A stretch of 64,000 bases of DNA from Lachnospiraceae bacterium AC2031 (GTDB lineage: Bacteria > Bacillota > Clostridia > Lachnospirales > Lachnospiraceae), in NCBI GenBank assembly GCA_000687975.1, contig JIAB01000001.1, forward strand, positions 248,001-312,000, written 5' to 3'. Within the stretch, counting starts at the first letter, position 1. Each line of letters begins with the position of its first letter. Of the stretch, positions 1 through 8,199 are shown piece by piece. The position numbers and the translations under genes are program-made. Under the pieces are notes generated by a model that saw only the letters and a program-made list of their open reading frames with translations, was not told the origin of the DNA and searched no databases.

Positions 1-4
1 AGAA

Positions 5-238
5 TTAATCAACAATATAAGGCTTGATTGCTTCCATAATCTTATCTTCATCATGATCAGCATATATATTTAGCTGAATTGGATTAGAAAGATCAAGACT
101 AAAAATTCCCATGATTGATTTAGCATCTATTACATATCTACCAGAAACAAGATCAAAATCAGCCTTGAAACCAGTAATATCATTTACAAATGATTTAACT
201 TTTTCCATAGAATTAAGAGATACTTTTACTTGTGTCAT
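5..238 (-). CDS. HPr-like protein lacking the phosphorylatable histidine
   Basis: A 77-residue protein whose second half matches the HPr fold: an AKSIMGIFSLDL segment corresponds to the Ser-46 helix region of HPr, followed by the usual DED..I..I end. Canonical HPr is about 88 residues and has a GxHARPA loop near residue 15; here that stretch reads NSMEKVKSF, so His-15 and its Arg are gone and the N-terminal part is shorter. It therefore cannot be an ordinary PTS phosphocarrier. A regulatory or structural role is inference only. The start ATG is preceded by GGAGG at 248-252 on the opposite strand, 9 nt away. It is divergent from mtaB and the two promoters overlap. The stop codon lies at 5-7, so the gene is complete. 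Confidence 0.7.
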   Translation of the reverse strand: MTQVKVSLNSMEKVKSFVNDITGFKADFDLVSGRYVIDAKSIMGIFSLDLSNPIQLNIYADHDEDKIMEAIKPYIVD

Positions 239-256
239 GTACTAAATCCTCCGTAG

Positions 257-284
257 TTTACAGATTTTTTTGTTATGCTATAAT
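257..284 (+). promoter_or_regulatory. Candidate sigma-A promoter of mtaB
   Basis: TTTACA at 257-262 and a perfect TATAAT at 279-284 with 16 bp between them. It reads toward mtaB, leaving a leader of about 60 nt. A second TATAAT at 326-331 has no good -35 and sits almost on the ribosome binding site, so it was not preferred. Confidence 0.5.
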
Positions 285-311
285 AATAAAAGTTATGCCT
301 TAAAAAGTCAA
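283..311 (-). promoter_or_regulatory. Candidate promoter of the HPr-like gene
   Basis: On the minus strand TTGACT (306-311) and TATTAT (283-288) are separated by exactly 17 bp. The -10 box overlaps the -10 box of the opposite mtaB promoter (279-284), so the two promoters could exclude one another. Confidence 0.5.
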
Positions 312-351
312 TAATAGTTTAAGCTTATAATCGTTTATAGGAGTGTTTTTA

Positions 352-1686
352 ATGTCCTTAGAATTAAAGAATAAAAGAGTCTATATTCACACTTTAGGCT
401 GCAAAGTTAATCAGTACGAATCTGATGCTATGATGCAGTCTCTGATCAATGAAGGATGTGTAAGAGGTTCCCTGGAAGAAGGAGCAGATATCTATATCAT
501 CAACACATGTTCAGTAACTAATATCGCTGACAGAAAATCAAGACAGATGATTCATAGAATGAGAAAACTTACCCCAGGAGCTATAGTTGCTGCTACTGGA
601 TGTTATGTTCAGGCAACAGGTGATGAATTAGTTCAAAATGGAACTACCGACCTGATCATCGGAAACAACCGTAAGAAAGACGTAGCAAGAATCCTTTCAG
701 ATTTCATTGCACAGAAAACAGTTACAGATAACTATATAGACATAAACGCTGATCCTGATTTTGAGAACCTGAGTCTGGCATTTCCAGAGAATCACACCAG
801 AGCTTATATCAAAATCCAGGATGGCTGTAACAACTTCTGCACATACTGCATCATACCTTACGTAAGAGGCCGTATCAGAAGCAGAAAACTAAAGTCCATC
901 CTCGAGGAAGCTTCAGTTCTTGCAAAAAATGGAGTCAAAGAACTCATACTTACAGGAATCAATGTTTCTTCATATACAGATAAGATAGAAAATGCCAATG
1001 AATCAGGCGATAAATCAAACTATGACCTCGCTGATGTTATATCAGAGGTTGCAAAAATAGAAGGAATTGAAAGAATACGAATGAGTTCAGTTGAACCAAG
1101 AGTAATAACCGACAGATTCCTTGAGGTAGTATCTAATACCCCTAAGTTCTGTCCTCACTTCCACCTCTCACTTCAGAGCGCCTGCAATAACACATTAAAG
1201 GCAATGAACAGACATTATTCTATAGAAGAATATAAAGAGACCGTAAAAAGACTCAGAGAAGTATTTGACCGTCCAGCTATCACTACAGACGTTATCGTTG
1301 GTTTCCCAGGAGAAACTGAAGAAGACTTTGAAGATACATATAAGAATCTTACAGACCTTAATCTTTATGAGATCCATACCTTCAAATACTCTCGCAGAAA
1401 AGGAACTGTAGCTGACAAAATGCCAGAGCAGATAAGCGAACAGATAAAGAACCAGCGAAGTGAGAAAGTTCTCTCTCTCACCGCTGTCCAAAAGAAAGAT
1501 TTCGAAGATTCATTCTCAGGACAGAAGGATACAATCCTTATAGAAGAGATAATCGAAAAAGATGGCCAGAAATATTATAGGGGACATACCACAAGATATG
1601 TTCTTGTAGACGTCCCCGTAAAATCTGTTTGTCCAAGCGACGATGAAGAAAATCTCATCAATACGCTCTTAGAGATATCTCTGTAA
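352..1686 (+). CDS. mtaB: tRNA (N6-threonylcarbamoyladenosine 2-methylthio) methylthiotransferase MtaB
   Basis: A radical-SAM methylthiotransferase that converts t6A37 to ms2t6A37 in ANN-decoding tRNAs. The N-terminal MTTase domain has the HTLGCKVNQYESD signature typical of MtaB (rather than MiaB), then INTCSVTN and ATGCYVQ, giving the three cluster-binding cysteines. The radical SAM motif CNNFCTYC follows at about residues 157-164, and a TRAM-like tail ends the protein. The open frame begins with GTG at 343, but GGAG at 340-343 is placed properly only for the ATG at 352 (8 nt), which gives the family-typical 444 residues. In Bacillus the gene follows rsmE (yqeV); here it is inverted relative to that block. 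Its last 29 bp overlap the convergent gene on the other strand. Confidence 0.93.
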   Translation: MSLELKNKRVYIHTLGCKVNQYESDAMMQSLINEGCVRGSLEEGADIYIINTCSVTNIADRKSRQMIHRMRKLTPGAIVAATGCYVQATGDELVQNGTTDLIIGNNRKKDVARILSDFIAQKTVTDNYIDINADPDFENLSLAFPENHTRAYIKIQDGCNNFCTYCIIPYVRGRIRSRKLKSILEEASVLAKNGVKELILTGINVSSYTDKIENANESGDKSNYDLADVISEVAKIEGIERIRMSSVEPRVITDRFLEVVSNTPKFCPHFHLSLQSACNNTLKAMNRHYSIEEYKETVKRLREVFDRPAITTDVIVGFPGETEEDFEDTYKNLTDLNLYEIHTFKYSRRKGTVADKMPEQISEQIKNQRSEKVLSLTAVQKKDFEDSFSGQKDTILIEEIIEKDGQKYYRGHTTRYVLVDVPVKSVCPSDDEENLINTLLEISL

Positions 1687-2902
1687 GACCGAGCTCATCA
1701 TATACAATAAGCTCTACATGATAATCTCTTTCAGGATTAGTATATTTATATACGGTATAACCATACTCCTCTGAATATACCGGAGCATCAGTTGGTTCGC
1801 CGTATTCAGCGATAATATCCTCTGATGTGCTTCCCCAGGTAATTCCACCCGGAAGTTTCAACTCAGGATATTTTTTTGTTTCAGCCCATCTCATATCCAT
1901 TCTGAATGAATTAACACTTGTATCCTTAAGATCAGCTGAAGAGTCAGTATCATTTATAAAACCAACCCATATAGATACATTTTCATCCATATCTTTATTT
2001 GTAAGAGCAATCGTTCCAGTGATCATATCTCCTGAACTAAGCTTATAGCCCTCTTCATAGCCATAATCAGAAAGTTCAAATTCATACTTATCCTTTATCT
2101 TGGAATAATCAAATGGAATCGTATATTTCTTTCCGTCGAAGATAAGTTCCTTCGAATACAGGCTGTTAGTGAGGCCATTTGCATCTGTAGCAGATGCATC
2201 TGTAACTGTCGCGTCAGTCTCTGTAGCATCAGTTACTGTCGCCACTTCATCCTCATTAGAAATCTGCTGAACCATATCTATAAGGAACCATTTTCCACTG
2301 ACCTCCATAACAGTAAACACGTAGGTAAGTGTACTAGAACTAAGGTTACCTGTAGAATCTACATAAGAAGTAACAAGAGTAACGTCTTTCACATCTGATG
2401 CCTTTGTCTTTTTATAGCCCTTACTGATCAGCATCTGTTCTCTTGTAGTCTTACCATAAGATGTTCCTACTGTAACTACAGCAGAACCCTCATCAAGAGA
2501 TTTAATATAATCCTGATTAAGCTTTATACCATCCTCGATATGAGTAATATATGAATCTCTATGTGGACATTCCTTAGAAACAAAATCACCTAAAGTATAA
2601 TTACCAGACTTATTGAAAATCTCAATATAAGCATATGCGATCTTTCCTGGATGCGCTGCTCCACCTGTCTCTCTATTTTTAATAAATGAGATTATGGTAT
2701 AAGCTAAAAATGCACCCACTAATAAAAATAATACTGAAAAAGTAACAAGCAAACTTACACGTTGGTTGAAGATCTTCTTTTTCTTCTTTTCAACAAGTTC
2801 CTTATCTTCAGTATTAAGACTTGGCATATCACTGGCAGTTAAGACTTTAGTGATATCCTTCTTCATATGTTTTATTTCTTTTAACTCTTCTGTATGGCTC
2901 AC
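1658..2902 (-). CDS. Membrane-anchored surface protein with GITWGST-type C-terminal domain
   Basis: A 414-residue protein of unknown function. A short basic N-terminus rich in Lys precedes one transmembrane helix (VSLLVTFSVLFLLVGAFLAY). An extracellular domain of about 140 residues follows, then a Thr/Asp/Ala linker (TDATETDATVTDAS), then a roughly 170-residue C-terminal domain with LPGGITWGST..D..A.YGEPT. The same C-terminal domain occurs in the protein at 43126-44343, so it is a real mobile module. GTG at 2902 is taken as start because AAGAGG lies 6 nt upstream; an ATG at 2866 is possible. A longer open frame to 3067 runs through the tRNA gene and its terminator and was rejected. The 3' end overlaps mtaB tail to tail. 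Confidence 0.75.
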   Translation of the reverse strand: MSHTEELKEIKHMKKDITKVLTASDMPSLNTEDKELVEKKKKKIFNQRVSLLVTFSVLFLLVGAFLAYTIISFIKNRETGGAAHPGKIAYAYIEIFNKSGNYTLGDFVSKECPHRDSYITHIEDGIKLNQDYIKSLDEGSAVVTVGTSYGKTTREQMLISKGYKKTKASDVKDVTLVTSYVDSTGNLSSSTLTYVFTVMEVSGKWFLIDMVQQISNEDEVATVTDATETDATVTDASATDANGLTNSLYSKELIFDGKKYTIPFDYSKIKDKYEFELSDYGYEEGYKLSSGDMITGTIALTNKDMDENVSIWVGFINDTDSSADLKDTSVNSFRMDMRWAETKKYPELKLPGGITWGSTSEDIIAEYGEPTDAPVYSEEYGYTVYKYTNPERDYHVELIVYDELGLTEISLRAY

Positions 2903-2947
2903 GTCACACCTCTTGATGCAAGATTTTCTTCTTCGAATCACCCTTCG

Positions 2948-2990
2948 AAAAAAAATAGCTCTGAGACAGATCATGTAAGTCTCAGAGCTA
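2948..2990 (-). terminator. Rho-independent terminator of tRNA-Glu
   Basis: A perfect 12-bp stem (TAGCTCTGAGAC at 2956-2967 with its complement at 2979-2990) is followed on the minus strand by eight T (2948-2955). It sits directly after the tRNA gene. Confidence 0.9.
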
Positions 2991-3001
2991 GATGCATTAA
3001 G

Positions 3002-3073
3002 TAGTCCGTAGGGGAATCGAACCCCTGTTTCCGCCGTGAGAGGGCGGCGTCTTAGCCGCTTGACCAACGGACC
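3002..3073 (-). tRNA. tRNA-Glu (anticodon CTC)
   Basis: The 72-nt minus-strand sequence folds as a cloverleaf. The acceptor is GGTCCGT/ACGGACT with a first G-U pair; the D-arm contains GGTCAAGCGGC; the anticodon stem CCGCC/GGCGG holds loop CTCTCAC with anticodon CTC; the T-arm is AGGGGTTCGATTCCCCT; the discriminator is A. It resembles Firmicutes tRNA-Glu. No CCA is encoded. It has its own promoter and terminator and is a single-gene transcription unit. Confidence 0.95.
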
Positions 3074-3091
3074 ATCTTCACAACGAATGTG

Positions 3092-3120
3092 AGTATAACA
3101 GACTTACAAAAATAATGCAA
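3092..3120 (-). promoter_or_regulatory. Promoter of tRNA-Glu
   Basis: Minus-strand TTGCAT (3115-3120), 17 bp, TATACT (3092-3097), with TG one base before the -10 (extended -10). The predicted start point lies about 12 nt before the mature tRNA 5' end. Confidence 0.75.
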
Positions 3121-3163
3121 GCACTTTTTTTATTTTTTTCAGATTATTTTACAAATGATTTTT

Positions 3164-4378
3164 CTATTTAAGAATTATAAGTTCTGCAGTCTCTACAGCC
3201 TTATCAATAAGCTCTTCAATCTTACCAACAAGTTTCTTTTCTGACCTTTCGATAGCATACATCTTTGGCTTAGTAACCGGATGCTTATCTACAAATATTG
3301 TACAGCAGTCCTCATAAGGCTCTATAGATGTTTCAAAGGTTCCAATACGCTGTGAATACTCAACTATCTCCTGCTTATCCATACCAATAACAGGACGATA
3401 TACAGGACACTGTACAGCAGCATCAATAACTCCAAGGCTCTGCATAGTCTGAGAAGAAACCTGACCGATAGATTCACCTGTAACGATAGCCTGACATTCA
3501 TCCTTTTCAGCCAGTCTCTCTGCAATCTGGAACATAATTCTCTTCATGATGATAGTAAGCTGATCATGAGGACAATTATCATAGATGCAAAGCTGAACAT
3601 CTGTAAAATTAACATTATAGAATCTGATAGGTCCAGTATACTGAGAAAGAATAGTTCCCAGCTTCTCCACCTTTTCAAGAGCTCTCTGAGATGTATATGG
3701 AGGAGAATTAAAATAAACCGCCTCCATCTCAACTCCACGCTTAGCTATCATATATGTAGCAACAGGGCTGTCAATACCACCAGAAAGAAGAGACATAGCT
3801 TTACCATTTGTTCCTATAGGAAGTCCACCTGGTCCAGGTATCTTCTTTGAATAAACATATCCCTTATCTCCTCTTATTTCAACCTCAAGCATAACATCAG
3901 GCTTATGTACATTAACAGTAAGACCCTTATCACCAAACTTCTCAAGAAGATCATGACCAATCTCAATATCAACCTCCATAGAATTCATAGGGAAGTCTTT
4001 ATTAATTCTCTTAGTATGAGCCTTAAATGAGAAATTATAACCGTCATATTCATTATCTGGGTTATCGCCAAATGTTTCTTCAAAGTATTTAAATACTGCA
4101 GTGCGAATACCCTCATAGCTGAAGTCTTCTGCAACAGTAACAGGACATACACCAACAATACCAAAAATCTTGGTAAGTCTATCAAGAGCCTCATCCTCAT
4201 CATAATCCGAGAACGACTCAATATAGATACGTCCAAAATCTCTCCAAACCTTAAACTCTCCCAAAGGCTCCAGTCTGTTTCTTATTCTTTTACAAAGGAT
4301 ATCTTCAAAGACATATCTATTCTTACCCTTTGTTCCGATTTCAGCATATCTAATTAAAAACATTTTGGTGTTTTCCAT
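3164..4378 (-). CDS. thiI: tRNA 4-thiouridine synthase ThiI
   Basis: The 404-residue enzyme adenylates U8 of tRNA and transfers sulfur to give s4U; in many bacteria it also serves thiamine thiazole synthesis. A ferredoxin-like N-terminal region and THUMP domain (about residues 60-165) lead to the PP-loop ATPase motif MSLLSGGIDSPVA near residue 195. There is no C-terminal rhodanese domain, as in most Firmicutes forms. AGGAG sits 6 nt before the ATG. It is the last gene of a run with a cysteine desulfurase and a HAD phosphatase; the desulfurase probably supplies the persulfide sulfur. Confidence 0.95.
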   Translation of the reverse strand: MENTKMFLIRYAEIGTKGKNRYVFEDILCKRIRNRLEPLGEFKVWRDFGRIYIESFSDYDEDEALDRLTKIFGIVGVCPVTVAEDFSYEGIRTAVFKYFEETFGDNPDNEYDGYNFSFKAHTKRINKDFPMNSMEVDIEIGHDLLEKFGDKGLTVNVHKPDVMLEVEIRGDKGYVYSKKIPGPGGLPIGTNGKAMSLLSGGIDSPVATYMIAKRGVEMEAVYFNSPPYTSQRALEKVEKLGTILSQYTGPIRFYNVNFTDVQLCIYDNCPHDQLTIIMKRIMFQIAERLAEKDECQAIVTGESIGQVSSQTMQSLGVIDAAVQCPVYRPVIGMDKQEIVEYSQRIGTFETSIEPYEDCCTIFVDKHPVTKPKMYAIERSEKKLVGKIEELIDKAVETAELIILK

Positions 4379-4418
4379 GATTATCTCCTAACATTTCCAA
4401 AACATGAAATTATTCAAG

Positions 4419-5027
4419 TTATAACTCAATATTATATTTCTTTAAACTATCAATCAAATCATCATATCCAGTAAACAGAATACCCTTCATTCCATAAGAA
4501 TTAGCAGCATCTATATTTATCTGTCTATCATCAACAAAGATTGAATCTTCAAGTTTAATTCCAAATCTACTTTCAAGAAGTCTATATATCTTTTCATCCG
4601 GTTTTATAACCCTTTCAAAACCGGACACAATATATCCATCTGCATGAGGCAGGAACTTAAAATGAGGCCAGTGCATATGGTAAGTTTCAACTGGGTAATT
4701 TGAAAGAATATATACACCATATCCTGCTGCTTTAAGTTCTTTCACCAATCCTTCAGAATAATCATATTCTTTTACCACATCCTGAATATTATCCCAGAAC
4801 TTTAAGATTTCAGACTTGTACTCTGGAAGCTCATTGGTAAACTTTTCTATGGCATCAGCATTCATCTTATCGCCACGATCAAGCTCATTCCAAAATGGAG
4901 TCTCAACCATGTTCTTGGCTAAATAGTCAACTGTCGTTTCATCAAAGCCAAGATCCTGCATAAGCTCACGATATCTAAAAGCAACGAGTACATTTCCTAC
5001 ATCAAATACTATATTTTTAATATCCAT
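4419..5027 (-). CDS. HAD-superfamily phosphatase (YihX-like)
   Basis: A 202-residue HAD hydrolase. Motif I is FDVGNVLV near residue 9, in the sugar-phosphatase/epoxide-hydrolase-like subgroup where a Gly-Asn follows the nucleophile region. Motif II is ILSNYP, motif III the Lys of KPDEKIY, motif IV VDDRQIN. An alpha-helical cap lies between motifs I and II. A small sugar or nucleotide phosphate is the likely substrate, but it cannot be read from the sequence. It starts one base after the cysteine desulfurase stop codon, with an AGGA-type ribosome site inside that gene's end, so the two are translationally coupled. Confidence 0.8.
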   Translation of the reverse strand: MDIKNIVFDVGNVLVAFRYRELMQDLGFDETTVDYLAKNMVETPFWNELDRGDKMNADAIEKFTNELPEYKSEILKFWDNIQDVVKEYDYSEGLVKELKAAGYGVYILSNYPVETYHMHWPHFKFLPHADGYIVSGFERVIKPDEKIYRLLESRFGIKLEDSIFVDDRQINIDAANSYGMKGILFTGYDDLIDSLKKYNIEL

Positions 5028-5028
5028 C

Positions 5029-6180
5029 TTATCCTCGCACGTAATGTCTAAGCACAGGAAGAAGCTCTTTAATAGTACTTATAGCATAATCAACCTCTTC
5101 CTCAGTATTATCCTCACCAAAGCTGAATCTAAGAGTAGACTCAAGACGTTTTTTATCAAGACCAATTGCTGTAAGTACAGCTGACTCCTTCGCTTTATTC
5201 GAAGAACAAGCCGAACCAGAAGAAACATAGATCCCCTTATCCTCAAGAGAATGAAGCATAACCTCCGCTCTTACACCAACAAAACTAATACTTGCAATAT
5301 GAGGAGCAAAAGTATCCTTATCAGTATTAGTATAAACCTCATCAATAGTTGTAAGACCCTCTATCAATCTATTCCTAAGGGAAGTAATATGACTGATTTT
5401 CTCATCAAAATGGTCAAATGTCTTCTCAACAGCCACCCCAAGACCTGCAATAGCTGGCACATTTTCTGTACCTGAACGCATATTCTTCTGCTGACCCCCA
5501 CCATAAATGATAGGTCTGATAAGTATACCTTTCTTAACATATAAGAAACCAGAGCCCTTAGGTCCATGAATCTTATGACCTGAAACAGACATAAGATCAC
5601 AGCCCATCTGCTTTGGTATAGTTTCAATCTTTCCAAATGATTGTATAGCATCTACATGGAAATATACATTTGGATTCTTTGCCTTAATAGCACGAGATAT
5701 TTCAGCTACAGGCATAACAGATCCAATCTCATTATTAATATGCATACAGGAAACAAGGATCGTATCCTCTCTCACAGCTTCAGCAAAAGCCTCTGGAGAT
5801 GCTATTCCCTTTTCATTTGCTGGTACATAGCTAACCTCAAATCCTTCTCTGATAAGAAACTGCATAACAGCAGATACAGATGCATGTTCTACAGAAGAAA
5901 CAACAATATGCTTTCCTGTCCTCTTCTTTGCAAGAGCTGTTCCAACGATAGCCATATTGTTAGATTCAGTTCCACCAGAAGTAAAGATAATCTCCTCAGG
6001 AATACATCTAAGCTTTTTACATATCTTATCAGCAGCATCCTTTACAATATGCTCTGCATCAAGTCCCTTTAAATGAAGAGATGAAGGATTACCATAGTCC
6101 TCCTTCATTGTCTTGACCATAATATCTATAGCCTCATCATAAACTCTTGTTGTAGCACTGTTATCAAAATATACTTCCAT
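5029..6180 (-). CDS. Cysteine desulfurase (NifS/IscS family)
   Basis: A PLP enzyme of 383 residues that releases sulfur from cysteine as an enzyme-bound persulfide. It starts MEVYFDNSATT. It carries the PLP-binding Lys in SVSGHKIHGPKG near residue 203 and the catalytic Cys in SSGSACSS near residue 325, in the extended loop typical of IscS/NifS. AAAGGAAG lies just before the ATG. Because thiI is downstream and no iscU/sufU is adjacent, the likely main role here is sulfur donation for tRNA thiolation, though general Fe-S supply cannot be excluded. Confidence 0.9.
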   Translation of the reverse strand: MEVYFDNSATTRVYDEAIDIMVKTMKEDYGNPSSLHLKGLDAEHIVKDAADKICKKLRCIPEEIIFTSGGTESNNMAIVGTALAKKRTGKHIVVSSVEHASVSAVMQFLIREGFEVSYVPANEKGIASPEAFAEAVREDTILVSCMHINNEIGSVMPVAEISRAIKAKNPNVYFHVDAIQSFGKIETIPKQMGCDLMSVSGHKIHGPKGSGFLYVKKGILIRPIIYGGGQQKNMRSGTENVPAIAGLGVAVEKTFDHFDEKISHITSLRNRLIEGLTTIDEVYTNTDKDTFAPHIASISFVGVRAEVMLHSLEDKGIYVSSGSACSSNKAKESAVLTAIGLDKKRLESTLRFSFGEDNTEEEVDYAISTIKELLPVLRHYVRG

Positions 6181-6223
6181 GTTACTTCCTTTATTCTTGT
6201 GACATAAATAAAACTACGTCACT

Positions 6224-7009
6224 TTATTTATCCAGCATAAAACTAAGAATTGACATGACTGTCATTCCAGCCGTTTCTGTTCTAAGAATCCTGTGGCCAA
6301 GAGACATTGTCTTTGCTCCAATATCCTCTAAGGACTTAGCCTCAGAATCAGCAAAACCACCCTCAGGTCCAATAAAGATACCAATGGATTTCTTTTCTAC
6401 ATTTTCAGATTTGGTATCATCAATATTATCTAAAACATCAGAAACGATATCTTCTATAATCTTTCGGCTTTCATCCATTCCTTCAGCAAACTCGTAAGGA
6501 AAAAGAATAATATCCATCTGACTTTCTGCAAAACTTATAGCATCCTTCATAGACATATATTCCATAACCTTAGGGATTATACCACGTCTGGACTGTTTAG
6601 CAGCAGATTCCGATATAAGATTATATCTGGCTATTTTCTTAGACTGTTTCTTATCATCAAGCTTAACAATAGTTCTTTCCATCATAACTGGAATAATACT
6701 ATGTACGCCAAGCTCTACACATTTCTGAATGATAGTCTCAAGCTTATCACCTTTAGGAACTCCCTGGAAAAGATATATATCCGCCGGAAGCTCCGAGTTA
6801 TTATCATATATATCAATAATATTTGCAAGTATATACTGAGAGTTACACTCCGTTATACGGCACTGAAAATCACGAGAGCTGCCATCACTGACAGTAATCT
6901 CGTCATTAACACCAAGTCTAAGTACATTTAATATATGATTTACATCTTCACCGGTTATTCTTATGGATTTATCCGATTCAGAACAACCGTCCACATAGAA
7001 TCTATGCAT
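6224..7009 (-). CDS. rsmE: 16S rRNA (uracil1498-N3)-methyltransferase RsmE
   Basis: A SPOUT-class methyltransferase of 261 residues. An N-terminal PUA-like barrel (MHRFYVDG...) precedes the knotted domain with the signature GPEGGF and the C-terminal LGHRILRTETA knot motif. It methylates U1498 of 16S rRNA. It lies 29 nt after prmA, the same order as in Bacillus, with GAGG 7 nt before the ATG. An acidic stretch around residues 195-210 (DNIDDTKSENVEK) is a family-variable loop. Confidence 0.95.
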   Translation of the reverse strand: MHRFYVDGCSESDKSIRITGEDVNHILNVLRLGVNDEITVSDGSSRDFQCRITECNSQYILANIIDIYDNNSELPADIYLFQGVPKGDKLETIIQKCVELGVHSIIPVMMERTIVKLDDKKQSKKIARYNLISESAAKQSRRGIIPKVMEYMSMKDAISFAESQMDIILFPYEFAEGMDESRKIIEDIVSDVLDNIDDTKSENVEKKSIGIFIGPEGGFADSEAKSLEDIGAKTMSLGHRILRTETAGMTVMSILSFMLDK

Positions 7010-7038
7010 AATAAAACCTCATTAATAAGAAGTTAAAC

Positions 7039-8184
7039 TTATCTTGCAGTGAAACAAACCCACTCATTCTCGCGAGTTTCATTAACTATATCGAAGCCAT
7101 TTGAAACAAGAGCCTCTCTAACTGCATCAGCCTTACCTTCGCTGATACCTGAAGATATAAAGACTCCACCCTCGTTCATGTAATCTCTTACAATTGTAGC
7201 AAGAGGAATTATAACATCAGCTAAAATGTTAGCAACAACAATATCATACTTTCGAGCTGGTATAGGATCAGCTTCTCCCAGCTGAATATCTACTATACGA
7301 GCTGCATCATCTGGATTAATCGGAGAAGCGATACCGGATCCAAGGCTGGCCTTCTCCATCTTTTCCCTGTTATCATCCTGTGCCAGGAAGTTCTCCGCAA
7401 TTCTATTATCAGCTAGCAGATTACCGCAGGAAAACTCTATACGGTCTGAACTAAGACCTGAGGCCTCAGCATTAATAACACTTGCCTTCACTGCCTGAGG
7501 ATCAATATCGAGACCATGAACGTAACCAGCTCCCATAAGACATGCAGCAATAGAAAGAATACCACTTCCACATCCAATATCAAATACTGACATTTCTTTA
7601 CCAGCAGATGACTTAAGAGACTTCTGTACCGCCCCAAGACAAAGTCTGGTAGTTTCATGAGTTCCTGTACCAAAGGCCGTAACTGTCTTTATCCTTACTA
7701 CCTTATCATCATCACGAAGTTCAAAACCTTCAAGATTTTTGTAAGCCTTAAGTGTATCATATACATCTGACTCATCATCTATTACAGGCATGATCACTAT
7801 ATTGTCATAAAGTCTAGCCGGCTTAAAGTTCTCCATAAACTTATCATTCCATGTAGAATCATCTGTAGTAGATTCAACAAATATATTACCAGTTCCAACA
7901 GGAAGAAACTCAGAAAGTCGGGTAAGCTCAGCCTTTACATCAGCCTTAAGTTCTTCAATCTTAGCTGCGTCGTAGCTATCATTTAGAAAACAAGAAACCT
8001 TTGCCGAACCATCATCCTCACCAAGTGTTAACGGAATATCTACAAACATCTGTTTAATCTCATCTTCAGTAAGAGGAACATTATCCTCTATCTGAATTCC
8101 CTCAATTCCTTTTTCGCTTAGAAAATCAGAAAGCAGATCAACAACTTCAGTTGTAGTTTCTATAGAAAACTTTGTCCAAATCAT
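7039..8184 (-). CDS. prmA: Ribosomal protein L11 methyltransferase PrmA
   Basis: An SAM-dependent methyltransferase that trimethylates L11. It has an N-terminal ferredoxin-like domain, the FGTGTHETT substrate motif near residue 171, SAM motif I FDIGCGSGIL near 201-210 and VVANILADVI near 316. At 381 residues it is about 70 longer than the usual 310. The main excess is a roughly 54-residue insert at about 258-311, between motif III and VVANIL, plus a slightly extended N-terminal region. AAAGGG precedes the ATG. It is co-transcribed with rsmE and probably with the upstream lipoprotein gene. Confidence 0.93.
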   Translation of the reverse strand: MIWTKFSIETTTEVVDLLSDFLSEKGIEGIQIEDNVPLTEDEIKQMFVDIPLTLGEDDGSAKVSCFLNDSYDAAKIEELKADVKAELTRLSEFLPVGTGNIFVESTTDDSTWNDKFMENFKPARLYDNIVIMPVIDDESDVYDTLKAYKNLEGFELRDDDKVVRIKTVTAFGTGTHETTRLCLGAVQKSLKSSAGKEMSVFDIGCGSGILSIAACLMGAGYVHGLDIDPQAVKASVINAEASGLSSDRIEFSCGNLLADNRIAENFLAQDDNREKMEKASLGSGIASPINPDDAARIVDIQLGEADPIPARKYDIVVANILADVIIPLATIVRDYMNEGGVFISSGISEGKADAVREALVSNGFDIVNETRENEWVCFTAR

Positions 8185-8199
8185 CTTATCTTACCCTTT

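Noticed and set aside
2903-3067. N-terminal extension of the surface-protein ORF to 3067
   Set aside because: The frame crosses the tRNA-Glu gene and its terminator; GTG at 2902 has a proper ribosome site.
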